Shown one piece after another: positions 24,338 through 32,763 of a stretch of 39,247 nucleotides of DNA. Positions within the stretch are counted from its first letter, which is position 1; each line of letters opens with the position of its first letter. This stretch comes from an uncultured Oscillospiraceae bacterium (GTDB lineage: Bacteria > Bacillota > Clostridia > Oscillospirales > Oscillospiraceae): positions 1 through 39,247 of the forward strand of contig CAJUOT010000025.1 of NCBI GenBank assembly GCA_910588135.1. The letters run 5' to 3'. Under the pieces are notes generated by a model. It searched no databases and was not told where the DNA came from. It saw only the letters and a list, made by a program, of their open reading frames with translations. Position numbers and translations under genes: made by a program.

Positions 24338-24476
24338 GACAATCCCCCGTCATTGCTTCGCAATGACACCCCCTTTCAAAAGGGGGCTTACGAAGCGGCT
24401 GTTCGCGCGCTTCGGCAGGGCAAAAGGCCCCTTTGGAAAGGGGCTGGCACGGCGTAAGCCGTGACTGGGGATTGTC
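24338..24476. repeat. MITE/REP-like palindromic element
   Basis: This 139-bp segment between pckA and oadA has terminal inverted repeats (GACAATCCCCCGTCA and its near-complement ending GGGGATTGTC, one mismatch over 15 bp). Inside are hairpins in series: GTCATTGC/GCAATGAC, CCCCCTTT/AAAGGGGG, GCCCCTTT/AAAGGGGC and CACGGC/GCCGTG. No transposase is encoded, so it would be a non-autonomous repeat of the sort scattered between genes in GC-rich Clostridia. It may also act as a processing or stability signal in a pckA-oad transcript. Confidence 0.75.
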
Positions 24477-24556
24477 TCCGTTTCCCCCGCGGCCTGGCCG
24501 GTATGACGGTCAGGCCGCTCCGTGAAGCCAAGAGAAATTTTGGAGGTGTATCCAAT

Positions 24557-25960
24557 TTGAAGAAAAAGGTCCAGTTCACGGAGACCGTTCTTCGTGACGC
24601 CAACCAGTCCCTGATGGCCACCCGCCTGCCCTACTCCGATTACGCCGACATCCTGCCCACCATGGACAAGGCCGGCTACTACTCGGTGGAGTGCTGGGGC
24701 GGCGCCACCTTTGACTCCTGCCTGCGCTACCTGGGGGAGGACCCCTGGGAGCGTCTGCGCAGCATCCGCAAGAATATGCCCAATACCCGGCTGCAGATGC
24801 TGCTGCGGGGCCAGAACCTGCTGGGCTACAAGCACTACCACGACGACGTGGTGGAGAAGTTCGTGGAGCTGTCCATCAAGAACGGCATCGATGTCATCCG
24901 CATCTTCGACGCCCTCAACGACTTCCGCAACATCAAGACCGCCCTGGAGGCCACCAAGAAGTACGCCACCCCCCGCACCGTCGCTTCCGGCTGCATCTCC
25001 TACACCCAGAGCCCGGTGCACACCGTGGCCAAGTACGTGGAGATGTGCAAGGAACTCAAGAGCATGGGGTTCGACACCATCTGCCTGAAGGACATGGCGG
25101 GCACCATGTCCCCCAATGAGGCCGAGGGCCTCATCAAGGGCATCAAGGACGCCATCGGCGAGATGCCCATCATCCTCCACACCCACTGCACCACCGGTAT
25201 GGCCTACATGACCCTGATGAAGGCCATCGACTCCGGCGTGGACGTGATTGACACCGCCACCTCCTGCTTCTCCAACGGCACCAGCCAGGCCGCCACCGAG
25301 ACCATGTTCTACGCCCTCCAGCAGTACGGCATCGAGACCGGGCTCAACGAGGAGGTCATCAACAAGGTCAACGACTACTTCAAGCCCATCAAGCAGAAGT
25401 ATGTGGACTCCGGCCTCATCAACCCCAAGAGCATGGCCACCGACTCCCAGGCCCTGGTGTACAAGGTCCCCGGCGGTATGCTGTCCAACATGATCGCCAA
25501 CCTGAAGGACATGAACGCCATGGACAAGTTTGACGAGGCCCTGGTGGAGATTCCCAACGTCCGCAAGGATCTGGGCTATCCCCCGCTGGTCACCCCCCTG
25601 TCCCAGATGGTGGGCAACCAGGCCGTCACCAACGTGCTCATGGGCGAGCGGTACAAGCAGATCTCCAAGGAGATCAAGAACTACTTCAAGGGCGAGTACG
25701 GCACCGCCCCGGGCGAGGTGAGCAGCCAGCTCCAGGCCAAAATCCTGGGCGAGGGCGGCCAGCCCACCGACTGCCGCATCGAGGACTCCAAGCGCACCGG
25801 CAAGGAATTCCAGAAAGCCCGCGAGGCCCTTGGAGACCTGTGCCGGTCTGAGGAGGACATGATGAGCTATATCTGCTTCCCCGACCAAGCTGAGAAGTTC
25901 TTCCAGGAGCGTCTGGCCAAGGAAGAAAACGTGGCCACCTACACCATCACCGAGGCGTAA
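24557..25960 (+). CDS. oadA: Oxaloacetate decarboxylase alpha subunit (carboxyltransferase)
   Basis: The alpha subunit moves the carboxyl group of oxaloacetate to biotin, releasing pyruvate. From TTG 24557, with GGAGG 10 nt upstream, the product is 467 aa. It shows the carboxyltransferase signature RDANQS (13-18), the lysine motif KDMAG (178-182) and the metal-binding HTH at 208-210. Upstream in-frame ATGs lie in the repeat element and are unlikely. It ends after the conserved PYC/OADA domain and has no biotin domain; a separate biotin carrier gene follows. A pyruvate carboxylase B subunit would look alike, but the neighbouring Na+ pump subunit settles the role. Confidence 0.93.
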   Translation: MKKKVQFTETVLRDANQSLMATRLPYSDYADILPTMDKAGYYSVECWGGATFDSCLRYLGEDPWERLRSIRKNMPNTRLQMLLRGQNLLGYKHYHDDVVEKFVELSIKNGIDVIRIFDALNDFRNIKTALEATKKYATPRTVASGCISYTQSPVHTVAKYVEMCKELKSMGFDTICLKDMAGTMSPNEAEGLIKGIKDAIGEMPIILHTHCTTGMAYMTLMKAIDSGVDVIDTATSCFSNGTSQAATETMFYALQQYGIETGLNEEVINKVNDYFKPIKQKYVDSGLINPKSMATDSQALVYKVPGGMLSNMIANLKDMNAMDKFDEALVEIPNVRKDLGYPPLVTPLSQMVGNQAVTNVLMGERYKQISKEIKNYFKGEYGTAPGEVSSQLQAKILGEGGQPTDCRIEDSKRTGKEFQKAREALGDLCRSEEDMMSYICFPDQAEKFFQERLAKEENVATYTITEA

Positions 25961-25972
25961 GGGGGAAGCGGT

Positions 25973-26326
25973 ATGAATACTCTCGCCCTTTCCGCCGGCA
26001 AACTGGGCATTGGCGACGCCGGCATCGCCGCCGTGCTGGGCTATGCCGTGGTGTTCGTGGGCCTCGTCCTGCTGATGGCGGTGGTGGTCCTCATGGGCAA
26101 GGCCATGGCGGGCACCCGGGGCAAGGCGGCTTCCACCCCCGCCCAGCCCGCCGCTCCCGCCCCGGCCGCAGCCCCCTCCGCGCCCCCGGCCCCCGGCAGC
26201 GCCGGTGAGGTCAAGCTGTTCGACGTGCCCGACAAGGAGGCCGCCATGATTATGGCGATTGTGGCCGACAAAATGGGCAAGCCGCTGAACGAGCTGCGCT
26301 TCAAGTCCATTAAGGAGGTCAAGTGA
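25973..26326 (+). CDS. oadG: OadG-type gamma subunit of the Na+-pumping decarboxylase
   Basis: The 117-aa protein has one transmembrane helix near residues 22-42 (VLGYAVVFVGLVLLMAVVVLM), a proline/alanine-rich linker and a short C-terminal soluble segment (VPDKEAAMIMAIVADKMGKPLNELRFKSI). The gamma subunit anchors and assembles the decarboxylase complex. The C-terminal segment is typical of clostridial forms rather than of the enterobacterial OadG. It starts 12 nt after oadA and ends 1 nt before the biotin carrier gene, so the four genes form one operon. Confidence 0.85.
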   Translation: MNTLALSAGKLGIGDAGIAAVLGYAVVFVGLVLLMAVVVLMGKAMAGTRGKAASTPAQPAAPAPAAAPSAPPAPGSAGEVKLFDVPDKEAAMIMAIVADKMGKPLNELRFKSIKEVK

Positions 26327-26327
26327 A

Positions 26328-26720
26328 ATGAAATATAAAGTGACCCTGAACGGCCGCACCTATGAGGTGGAGGTGGAGGCGGGCAAGGCCATGCTCACCG
26401 ACGAGTACGAGGCCTACGCTCCCGCCCCCGCCGCCCCTGAGGCCCCCGCTGCCGCCGCCCCTGCCGCAGCGCCCGCCGCTGCTGCGGCCCCCGCCGTCAC
26501 CGCAGCGGGCGAGCCGGTGAACTCCCCCATGCCCGGCACCATTCTCCGGGTGGAGGTGGCCCAAGGCGCCGCCGTCAAGGAGGGCCAGCTGCTGGTGGTG
26601 CTGGAGGCCATGAAGATGGAAAACGAAATCCTCGCCCCCAAGGACGGCACCGTCGCCCAGGTGGTGGTGCAGAAGGGCAGCCATGTGGAGACCGGTTCGC
26701 CGCTGATCGTCCTGGCATAA
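26328..26720 (+). CDS. Biotin carrier protein of the decarboxylase (biotinyl domain)
   Basis: The 130-aa protein has an N-terminal beta segment (MKYKVTLNGRTYEVEVE), a linker of Ala/Pro about 30 residues long, and a C-terminal biotinyl domain with EAMKMEN, biotinylated Lys96. It carries carboxyl groups from the alpha to the beta subunit. In many decarboxylases this domain is fused to alpha; here it is free, as in methylmalonyl-CoA or glutaconyl-CoA decarboxylases. The gene sits between the gamma and beta genes with almost no gaps. Confidence 0.93.
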   Translation: MKYKVTLNGRTYEVEVEAGKAMLTDEYEAYAPAPAAPEAPAAAAPAAAPAAAAAPAVTAAGEPVNSPMPGTILRVEVAQGAAVKEGQLLVVLEAMKMENEILAPKDGTVAQVVVQKGSHVETGSPLIVLA

Positions 26721-26732
26721 GGAGGGGCTTGT

Positions 26733-28049
26733 ATGGATATCTTACAAACCCTGTCCAAGCTGGTCAACGAGTCCGGCTTCGCCGGGTTCTTTCTGAACGG
26801 TGGCTGGAAGTACCTGGTCATGATCGTGGTGGCCTGCGTGCTGCTGTACCTGGGCATCGGCAAGAAGTTCGAGCCGCTGCTGCTGGTGGGCATCGCCTTC
26901 GGCGCGCTGCTCACCAACATCCCCGGCGCGGGGCTGTACCACATGGGCATGTGGGACGCCTATGTCAACGAGTGCGCCTACGACGCCGCCAACGACGCCG
27001 CCCTCATTGAAGTCACCGAGGACGGCAGCCGGGTGCTCACCATTGAAGAGTATCTGGCCAACCTGCCCGAGGGCTCCAAGGAACCCAACATCGTGGAGCA
27101 CCTGTCCTTTACGGATGTCGCCCACTTCGGCGGCCTGCTGGACATCCTGTATATCGGCGTGAAGGCCGGCCTGTACCCCTGCCTGATCTTCATCGGCATC
27201 GGCGCCATGACCGACTTCGGCCCGCTGATCGCCCGGCCCTCCTCCCTGCTGCTGGGCGCCGCCGCCCAGCTGGGCGTGTTCTTCGCCATGTTCGGCGCCA
27301 TGCTGCTGGGCTTCACCGGCCCGGAGGCGGGCTCCATCGGCATCATCGGCGGCGCGGACGGCCCCACGGCCATCCTCACCACCTCCAAGCTGGCTCCCCA
27401 CCTGCTGGGCCCCATCGCCATCGCCGCCTACTCCTATATGGCGCTGATTCCCATGATCCAGAAGCCCCTGATGCGGGCGCTGACCACCCAGAAGGAGCGG
27501 GAGGTCAAGATGGAACAGGCCCGTGAGGTCTCCAAGGTGGAGAAAATCGTGTTCCCCATCCTGGTGTCCGTGTTCATCATCCTGCTGATCCCCTCCACCG
27601 CGCCGCTGATCGGCTGTCTGATGTTCGGCAACCTGCTGAAGGAGACCGGCGTCACCGAGCGTCTGAGCGACACCGCCCAGAACGCCCTGATGAACATCGT
27701 CACCCTGTTCCTGGGCATCAGCGTGGGCGCCACCACCGTGGCCACCCGCTTCCTCACCCTCCAGACCCTGGCCATCGTGGTGCTGGGCGTCATCGCGTTC
27801 AGCTTCTCCACCATCGGCGGCCTGCTGGGGGGCAAGCTGATGTACGTGCTGTCCGGCGGCAAGATCAACCCGCTCATCGGCTCGGCGGGCGTGTCCGCGG
27901 TGCCCATGGCGGCCCGGGTGTCCCAGGACGTGGGCCGGGAGGCCAACCCCAACAACTTCCTGCTGATGCACGCCATGGGCCCCAACGTGGCCGGCGTCAT
28001 CGGCTCGGCCATCGCGGCAGGCTTCCTCATCGCCGTGTTCGGCGGCTGA
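26733..28049 (+). CDS. oadB: Na+-translocating decarboxylase beta subunit
   Basis: The beta subunit decarboxylates carboxybiotin in the membrane and drives Na+ out of the cell. The 438-aa protein has about ten hydrophobic segments and the conserved GGADGPT motif at 206-212, whose Asp is essential in characterised relatives. After the first helix there is an extended polar loop (about residues 75-130) longer than in enterobacterial OadB. AGGAGG lies before the ATG. It ends the operon and a strong terminator follows. Confidence 0.95.
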   Translation: MDILQTLSKLVNESGFAGFFLNGGWKYLVMIVVACVLLYLGIGKKFEPLLLVGIAFGALLTNIPGAGLYHMGMWDAYVNECAYDAANDAALIEVTEDGSRVLTIEEYLANLPEGSKEPNIVEHLSFTDVAHFGGLLDILYIGVKAGLYPCLIFIGIGAMTDFGPLIARPSSLLLGAAAQLGVFFAMFGAMLLGFTGPEAGSIGIIGGADGPTAILTTSKLAPHLLGPIAIAAYSYMALIPMIQKPLMRALTTQKEREVKMEQAREVSKVEKIVFPILVSVFIILLIPSTAPLIGCLMFGNLLKETGVTERLSDTAQNALMNIVTLFLGISVGATTVATRFLTLQTLAIVVLGVIAFSFSTIGGLLGGKLMYVLSGGKINPLIGSAGVSAVPMAARVSQDVGREANPNNFLLMHAMGPNVAGVIGSAIAAGFLIAVFGG

Positions 28050-28074
28050 ACGGCAGTTTTTCCAGCGCGCAGAG

Positions 28075-28108
28075 AGCTCCCGCTTCCATCTGGAAGCGGG
28101 AGCTTTTT
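28075..28108 (+). terminator. Terminator after oadB, shared with the convergent XRE gene
   Basis: A 14-bp stem (28075-28088 with 28091-28104, AGCTCCCGCTTCCA and its complement) is followed by TTTTT. The stop codon of the convergent regulator gene lies in or just after it, so it may serve both directions. Confidence 0.85.
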
Positions 28109-28857
28109 CAGTTCAGCAGTATTCCCTCGACCGCATCGGCGGGAAAGGGGTTTGCCTCCGGCGGCCAGGACTCCGTCCCCATGAATATGGGCACCGCCTG
28201 GAGGAATTCGTAGGCCATCAGCCCCTCCCCGACGGGGCTGGCGTCATAGACGCGCCTGCCCTTGATGACGGCCCAGCGGGTTCCCTCCCCGCTGTCCATC
28301 TGCACCACGTCCCCCGCTCTGACATAGCCGCCATATTCAAAAAGAGTACCTGAACCGTCAAAGATATAGTACCTTCCATCGTAGTGGAATGTCAGGTAAA
28401 TCCACGTATATCCGCTATCATAATACACATCCCTGCACGCAAAGGTTCCAGGCGTCTGAGAATCCTCCGGGTGGGCCTTCCGGTACTGCCAGTTCATGGC
28501 CGCCGCCGTTGCCAGCATCACACACAGCACCAGCGTCACCGCCGCGAAAGTCCCATACCGATTCATCCACCGCCGCAGCCGCTCTCCCGGCCCCTCCAGC
28601 GCCGCGGCCAGATTCTGCTCCGCCGCCGCATGGAACTCGTCCCCCTCCAGCCTGCGGCCCTCAATCAATTCGTTCAAGCTCACTTCAAGCTCCTTTCCCA
28701 GCAGGGTCAGCATCTCCACCCCGGGCATATAATTGCCATTCTCCCAGCGGGATACCGTTTTGTTGGTCACCCCCAGCCGCTCCCCCAGCTCCTCCTGTGT
28801 CCAGCCCCTCTCTTGCCGCAGCTGGGCGATGAATCTGCCGATCTTGACCTGATTCAT
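28108..28857 (-). CDS. Membrane-anchored XRE-type regulator
   Basis: From ATG 28857 (MNQVKIGRFI), with AAGGGGGA upstream, the product is 249 aa. A canonical XRE helix-turn-helix is at residues 6-62 (WTQEELGERLGVTNKTVSRWENG). A charged linker leads to one transmembrane helix at about 100-122, and a C-terminal extracytoplasmic part of about 125 aa with many aromatic residues (DVYYDSGYTWIYLTFHYDGRYYIF). The layout suggests a one-component sensor that reads something outside the cell, but the ligand is unknown. A convergent Na+ decarboxylase operon lies to the left and the fumarase gene lies upstream on the same strand behind a terminator. Confidence 0.85.
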   Translation of the reverse strand: MNQVKIGRFIAQLRQERGWTQEELGERLGVTNKTVSRWENGNYMPGVEMLTLLGKELEVSLNELIEGRRLEGDEFHAAAEQNLAAALEGPGERLRRWMNRYGTFAAVTLVLCVMLATAAAMNWQYRKAHPEDSQTPGTFACRDVYYDSGYTWIYLTFHYDGRYYIFDGSGTLFEYGGYVRAGDVVQMDSGEGTRWAVIKGRRVYDASPVGEGLMAYEFLQAVPIFMGTESWPPEANPFPADAVEGILLN

Positions 28858-28932
28858 GTCCTGTCCCCCTTTCCTTGCCCCCAAGCATACCCGCCAGGGG
28901 CAGTTTTGTACACCCCAAAAAAAGCGAACGCC

Positions 28933-28962
28933 AAAAACTCCCGCTTTCTCAGAAAGCGGGAG
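28933..28962 (-). terminator. Terminator after the fumarase beta subunit gene
   Basis: An 11-bp stem (28938-28948 with 28952-28962, CTCCCGCTTTC and its complement) is followed on the minus strand by TTTTT. It shares its CTCCCGCTT stem sequence with the terminator at 28075-28104 on the other side of the XRE gene. Confidence 0.8.
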
Positions 28963-28970
28963 CCCCTGTT

Positions 28971-29564
28971 CTATGGAAAATTCCTGGCCGGACCGTGGGC
29001 CCCGCCGATGATCTTCCCCTCATACGCCTGCCTGCCCTGGCGGAACAGGTCGTTCCCCCGGCTGTCGATGGCCACGGTGAGGGGCAGGTCCCGCACCGTC
29101 ATGCGCTTGACCGACTCACAGCCCAGCTCGTCGAAGGCGATGACCTCCACCGTCTCAATGCACCGGGCGATGAGCGCCCCCGCTCCCCCCACGGCGGCGA
29201 AATAGCAGGCCCTGTTGCGCGCAATTGCGTCAATGACCTCCCGGCGGCGCTCTCCCTTGCCGATCATGGCTGTGAGGCCCAGATCCAGCAGCCGGGGGGC
29301 AAAGGCGTCCATCCTGCCCGCCGTGGTGGGCCCGCAGGCCCCCACCGCCATCCCCTGCTGACCCGGGGTGGGCCCGGCGTAATAGATAACCGCGCCTTTC
29401 AGCGCAAAGGGCAGGGGCTCCCCCCTGTCCAGCAGTTCAAACAGGCGCTTGTGGGCGGCGTCCCGGGCAGTGTAGATCGTGCCGGACAGCAGCACCCGGT
29501 CTCCCGCCCGCAGCCGGCCCAGCCGCTGGGACAGCGCTTCGGTGCGCAGGCTCACCGCGCTCAT
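28971..29564 (-). CDS. Class I fumarate hydratase, beta (C-terminal) subunit
   Basis: The 197-aa protein from ATG 29564 has the Fumerase_C signature: GDRVLLSGTIYTARDAAHKR, KGAVIYYAGP, GPTTAGRMD and FDELGCESVKRM. Class I fumarases of this kind are two-subunit oxygen-sensitive [4Fe-4S] enzymes interconverting fumarate and malate; related beta subunits serve tartrate dehydratase. The cluster-binding alpha subunit, normally adjacent, is absent here. The ATG overlaps the stop of a DivIVA-like gene (ATGA), so it is translationally coupled to that unrelated partner. Confidence 0.9.
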   Translation of the reverse strand: MSAVSLRTEALSQRLGRLRAGDRVLLSGTIYTARDAAHKRLFELLDRGEPLPFALKGAVIYYAGPTPGQQGMAVGACGPTTAGRMDAFAPRLLDLGLTAMIGKGERRREVIDAIARNRACYFAAVGGAGALIARCIETVEVIAFDELGCESVKRMTVRDLPLTVAIDSRGNDLFRQGRQAYEGKIIGGAHGPARNFP

Positions 29565-30199
29565 TTCAAGCCGCCCCGCTCCCGGAGGGCCTGCGCCGCG
29601 CTGTCCAGCGCCCCCAGGCTCTCCGAGCCCTGGCTGAGCAGCCGCACCTGCTCCAGCAGCCCGTCCATTCCCCGGCGCAGCTCGCCGTACTGGGCCAGCA
29701 CAGACTCCAGCCACGCCCTGGCCTCCGTCCGGATCTCTTCCGCCTCCGCCTGGGCCTGGCTCACAGTGTCCTGGGCCTTGCGGTGGGCGTCCAGTTCCAC
29801 GGTGGCCACCCGGTCCTTCAGCTGGGCATAGCTCTCGGCCATGGGTCCCAGAGAACCCACCTGGGCCTGAAGCCGGGACAGCTCACGCTTGGCCACCGCC
29901 AGCTTGGATTCCGTCTGGGACAGCTCCCCCCGCAGCTTTGCCAGCGTCCGGGTTGACTCCTCCAGGCAGGCCCGGGCCTTGGCCTCCTCCGCCGCAGCGC
30001 CGCTCTTGGCGCTCTCCGCGCCGGACAGGGCGGCCTCCAGCTCCGCCGCCCTCCCCTCGGCCCCGTCCAGCCGCGCCTGCATCTGGGCCAGCTCCTGCCG
30101 GTGGGCGGCGGCGGCCTGTTCGATATACTGCTGCACGTCCCGGCGGTTGAAGCCCACCAGGGCGGAGCGGAATTTTTGGATCATGGCGGTGGCTTCCAT
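29561..30199 (-). CDS. DivIVA-like coiled-coil protein
   Basis: The 212-aa protein opens with FRSALVGFNRRDVQQYIEQ, the N-terminal DivIVA membrane-curvature motif, and then is almost entirely a long coiled coil rich in Ala, Glu, Gln and Arg. DivIVA-like proteins localise at poles or division sites and recruit others. The shorter length and composition set it apart from true divIVA genes near sep or ileS. GGGAGATCGG precedes ATG 30199; the next Met is residue 6. It has its own promoter and is coupled to the fumarase beta gene. Confidence 0.8.
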   Translation of the reverse strand: MEATAMIQKFRSALVGFNRRDVQQYIEQAAAAHRQELAQMQARLDGAEGRAAELEAALSGAESAKSGAAAEEAKARACLEESTRTLAKLRGELSQTESKLAVAKRELSRLQAQVGSLGPMAESYAQLKDRVATVELDAHRKAQDTVSQAQAEAEEIRTEARAWLESVLAQYGELRRGMDGLLEQVRLLSQGSESLGALDSAAQALRERGGLK

Positions 30200-30240
30200 C
30201 CGATCTCCCTCTTTCCGTTTTTATGTCTGTCGTATTCCCC

Positions 30241-30269
30241 ACTTTAACACATTTTGGCGTCCCTGGCAA
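30241..30269 (-). promoter_or_regulatory. Predicted promoter of the DivIVA-like/fumarase operon
   Basis: On the minus strand TTGCCA (30269-30264) and TAAAGT (30246-30241) are 17 nt apart. The 245-bp gap to the divergent glf gene contains only this and the glf promoter. Confidence 0.55.
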
Positions 30270-30372
30270 TGCCAATTCTCCCTCCCGTTGTCTCACTTCC
30301 GGCTTTTTATTCTTCCTTCCAGGAAATTTTATCAAATTTTATAAATTCGCCCTTCCCTCATGGGCCCCTTTA

Positions 30373-30381
30373 TGGTATAAT
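30373..30381 (+). promoter_or_regulatory. Predicted extended -10 promoter of glf
   Basis: TGGTATAAT (30373-30381) is a consensus extended -10 element without a good -35. A short hairpin GGCGGG/CCCGCC follows in the leader. No clear ribosome site precedes the glf ATG at 30445. Confidence 0.55.
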
Positions 30382-30444
30382 TTCCTAGGTTGAGGCGGGG
30401 CTGCCCGCCATGACACTCTTAATTTAGAAATGATGTGACGTTTT

Positions 30445-31638
30445 ATGGCATACGACGCTTTGATCGTAGGCGCGGGCTACGCCGGGGCGGTGTCCGCCCG
30501 GCGGCTGGCGGAGGACGGAGGCAAAAGGGTGCTGCTGCTGGAGCGCCGCCCCCACGTGGGCGGCAACGCCTATGACGGCCCGGACGAGGAGGGCGTCGTC
30601 ATCCATTTTTACGGCCCCCACATCTTCCACACCAATGACCGGCGGGTGTTCGACTACCTTTCCCGGTTCACAAAATGGCGGCGCTACCAGCACCGGGTCA
30701 TCGCCAACCTGCCCCGGGACAACCCTGAGGTGGTGCCGGCCCACAAAAATACGGACGGGCGCTTTTTCTTCCCCGTCCCCTTCAACCTGGACTCCCTGAA
30801 AAACACCTTTGGCATGAAAGAGGGGGCGCGGCTGGGCCAAAAGCTGCTGGACGCCTACCCCGCCCAGAGCCAGGTGACCATTCTGGAGCTGCGGCAGAAC
30901 CCCGACCCGGAAATCGCCGCCATCGCGGATTATGTGTACGAGCACGTGTTTGTCCACTATACGATGAAGCAGTGGGGCCAGACCCCGGAGGAGATCGACC
31001 CCGCCACCACCGCCCGGGTGCCGGTGCGGCTGTCCACAGACGACCGTTACTTCCAGGACGCCTACCAGGGGATGCCGCTGGAGGGGTACACCCCCATGTT
31101 TGAGAAGATGCTGGACCACCCCAACATCACCGTGGAGACGGGGACGGACGCGCTGGACCGGCTGGAGCTGGCAGATGGTTTCATCCGCCTGGACGGCGAA
31201 GTGTTCCGCGGCCCCGTCATCTACACCGGGCAGGCGGACGAGCTGTTCGGCTTCCAATTCGGCCCCCTGCCCTACCGCACGCTGGAGTTCGGCTGCGAGA
31301 CCCTGCCCCGGGACTATTTCCAGAGCCACGGCACGGTGAACTACACTGTGGACGGGGACTTCACCCGCATCACCGAGTTCAAGCACCTGACGGGGCAGGT
31401 AAAACCCGGCGTCACCACCATCATGCGGGAGTACTCCAAAGCCTACACCGGCAAGGACGGCGAGATTCCCTATTACGCCATCATCAGCCCGGAGAACAAC
31501 GCCCTGTACGCCAAGTACAAGGCCGAGGCGGATCAATATCCCAACCTCCACCTGCTGGGCCGGCTGGCGGAGTACAAGTATTACAACATGGACGCTATCG
31601 CAGCCAGGGCGTTAACTCTCACAGATGGGATGCTGTAA
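30445..31638 (+). CDS. glf: UDP-galactopyranose mutase
   Basis: The flavoenzyme converts UDP-galactopyranose to UDP-galactofuranose for cell-surface polysaccharides. The 397-aa protein has an FAD-binding GAGYAG at 9-14, RRPHVGGNAYD near 38-48, GPHIFHTND and the C-terminal FAD segment LLGRLAEYKYYNMDA. Family length is normal. It leads a plus-strand operon with a family 2 glycosyltransferase 80 nt downstream, fitting synthesis of a galactofuranose-containing glycan. The ribosome site is weak, unlike its neighbours. Confidence 0.95.
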   Translation: MAYDALIVGAGYAGAVSARRLAEDGGKRVLLLERRPHVGGNAYDGPDEEGVVIHFYGPHIFHTNDRRVFDYLSRFTKWRRYQHRVIANLPRDNPEVVPAHKNTDGRFFFPVPFNLDSLKNTFGMKEGARLGQKLLDAYPAQSQVTILELRQNPDPEIAAIADYVYEHVFVHYTMKQWGQTPEEIDPATTARVPVRLSTDDRYFQDAYQGMPLEGYTPMFEKMLDHPNITVETGTDALDRLELADGFIRLDGEVFRGPVIYTGQADELFGFQFGPLPYRTLEFGCETLPRDYFQSHGTVNYTVDGDFTRITEFKHLTGQVKPGVTTIMREYSKAYTGKDGEIPYYAIISPENNALYAKYKAEADQYPNLHLLGRLAEYKYYNMDAIAARALTLTDGML

Positions 31639-31718
31639 AAACCAAGCCGGAGCGCGCCCCCAGCATGATTTGACCCGTTCCGGGAAATATTAGACCTTAG
31701 ATTTGGAGAGAAGTAATT

Positions 31719-32747
31719 ATGGACAAACTCATCACGTTCGCCGTCCCCTGCTACAACTCCGCGGCCTACATGGACCACTGTGTGGAAACCCTGCTGGCCG
31801 CCGGGGAGGACGCGGAGATCATCCTGGTGGACGACGGTTCCACCCGCGACGACACCCCCGCCAAATGCGACGCCTGGGCGGAAAAGCACCCCGGCATCAT
31901 CCGGGCCATCCATCAGGAGAACGGCGGCCACGGCGAAGGGGTCAACCAGGGCATCCGCAACGCCCGGGGCCTCTACTACAAGGTGGTGGACTCCGACGAC
32001 TGGCTGGACACGGCTGCCCTGGGCAAAGTCATGGCCAAGCTGCGGGAGTTTGCCGCCATGCCCGCCCCGGTGGACCTGCTCATCGCCAACTACGTCTATG
32101 AGCACGTGGAGGACAACACCCAGAAGGTGATGGGATATAAAAACGTGTTCCCCACCGACCAGATCATCGCCTGGGACTCCATCCGCCGCTTCCGCACCTC
32201 CCAATACCTGCTCATGCACTCGGTGATCTACCGCACCCAGCTGCTGCGGGACTGCGCCCTGGAACTGCCCAAGCACACCTTCTACGTGGACAACATCTTT
32301 GTCTACCAGCCCCTGCCCTACGTCAAAACGCTGTATTATATGGACCTGGACCTGTACCGCTATTTCATCGGCCGGGCGGACCAGAGCGTCAACGAGTCAG
32401 TGATGGCCGGGCGCATCGACCAGCAGGTGCGGGTCACCCGCCACATGATCGACGCCCACGACGTACTGGCCCTCAAGGCCATGCAGCCCAAGCTGGGCCG
32501 GTATATGCTGAACTACCTGTCCATGATGATGTCCATCTCGTCCATTTTTGCCGTCATCGCGGACACGCCGGAGGCCCTGGGCCTGCGCACCCAGCTGTGG
32601 GAGTACCTGCGCCAGAAGGACCCCGCCCTCTACCGCCGCTGCCGCTACAAGGTGACCAACGTGGGCACCAACATCCCCGGCTACCAGGGTCGGAAGCTGT
32701 CGGTGCAGCTCTACCGGGTGGCCCAGAAAATCTACAAATTCAACTAA
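31719..32747 (+). CDS. Family 2 glycosyltransferase
   Basis: The 342-aa protein has a GT-A domain: LITFAVPCYNSAAYMDHCV, IILVDDGSTRDDTPA, NGGHGEGVNQGI and the DxD-type DSDDW (about residues 92-96). No transmembrane helix is evident, so it is cytoplasmic or peripheral. The C-terminal 150 aa (FRTSQYLLMHSVIYRTQLL onward) appears in many capsule or teichoic-acid-type transferases. The acceptor is unknown. It lies between glf and trxA; GAGAAG precedes the ATG, and the downstream gap is only 16 nt. Confidence 0.92.
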   Translation: MDKLITFAVPCYNSAAYMDHCVETLLAAGEDAEIILVDDGSTRDDTPAKCDAWAEKHPGIIRAIHQENGGHGEGVNQGIRNARGLYYKVVDSDDWLDTAALGKVMAKLREFAAMPAPVDLLIANYVYEHVEDNTQKVMGYKNVFPTDQIIAWDSIRRFRTSQYLLMHSVIYRTQLLRDCALELPKHTFYVDNIFVYQPLPYVKTLYYMDLDLYRYFIGRADQSVNESVMAGRIDQQVRVTRHMIDAHDVLALKAMQPKLGRYMLNYLSMMMSISSIFAVIADTPEALGLRTQLWEYLRQKDPALYRRCRYKVTNVGTNIPGYQGRKLSVQLYRVAQKIYKFN

Positions 32748-32763
32748 AAGGAGAAATACCGCC

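Noticed and set aside
24350..26359. A 669-codon minus-strand frame opposite oadA and oadG
   Set aside because: It crosses two well-supported genes and the repeat element, and its composition is that of an antisense shadow.
28075..28962. Inverted-repeat transposon ends around the XRE gene
   Set aside because: Both similar sequences are hairpins with T tracts at gene ends, so terminators explain them; there is no transposase or target duplication.
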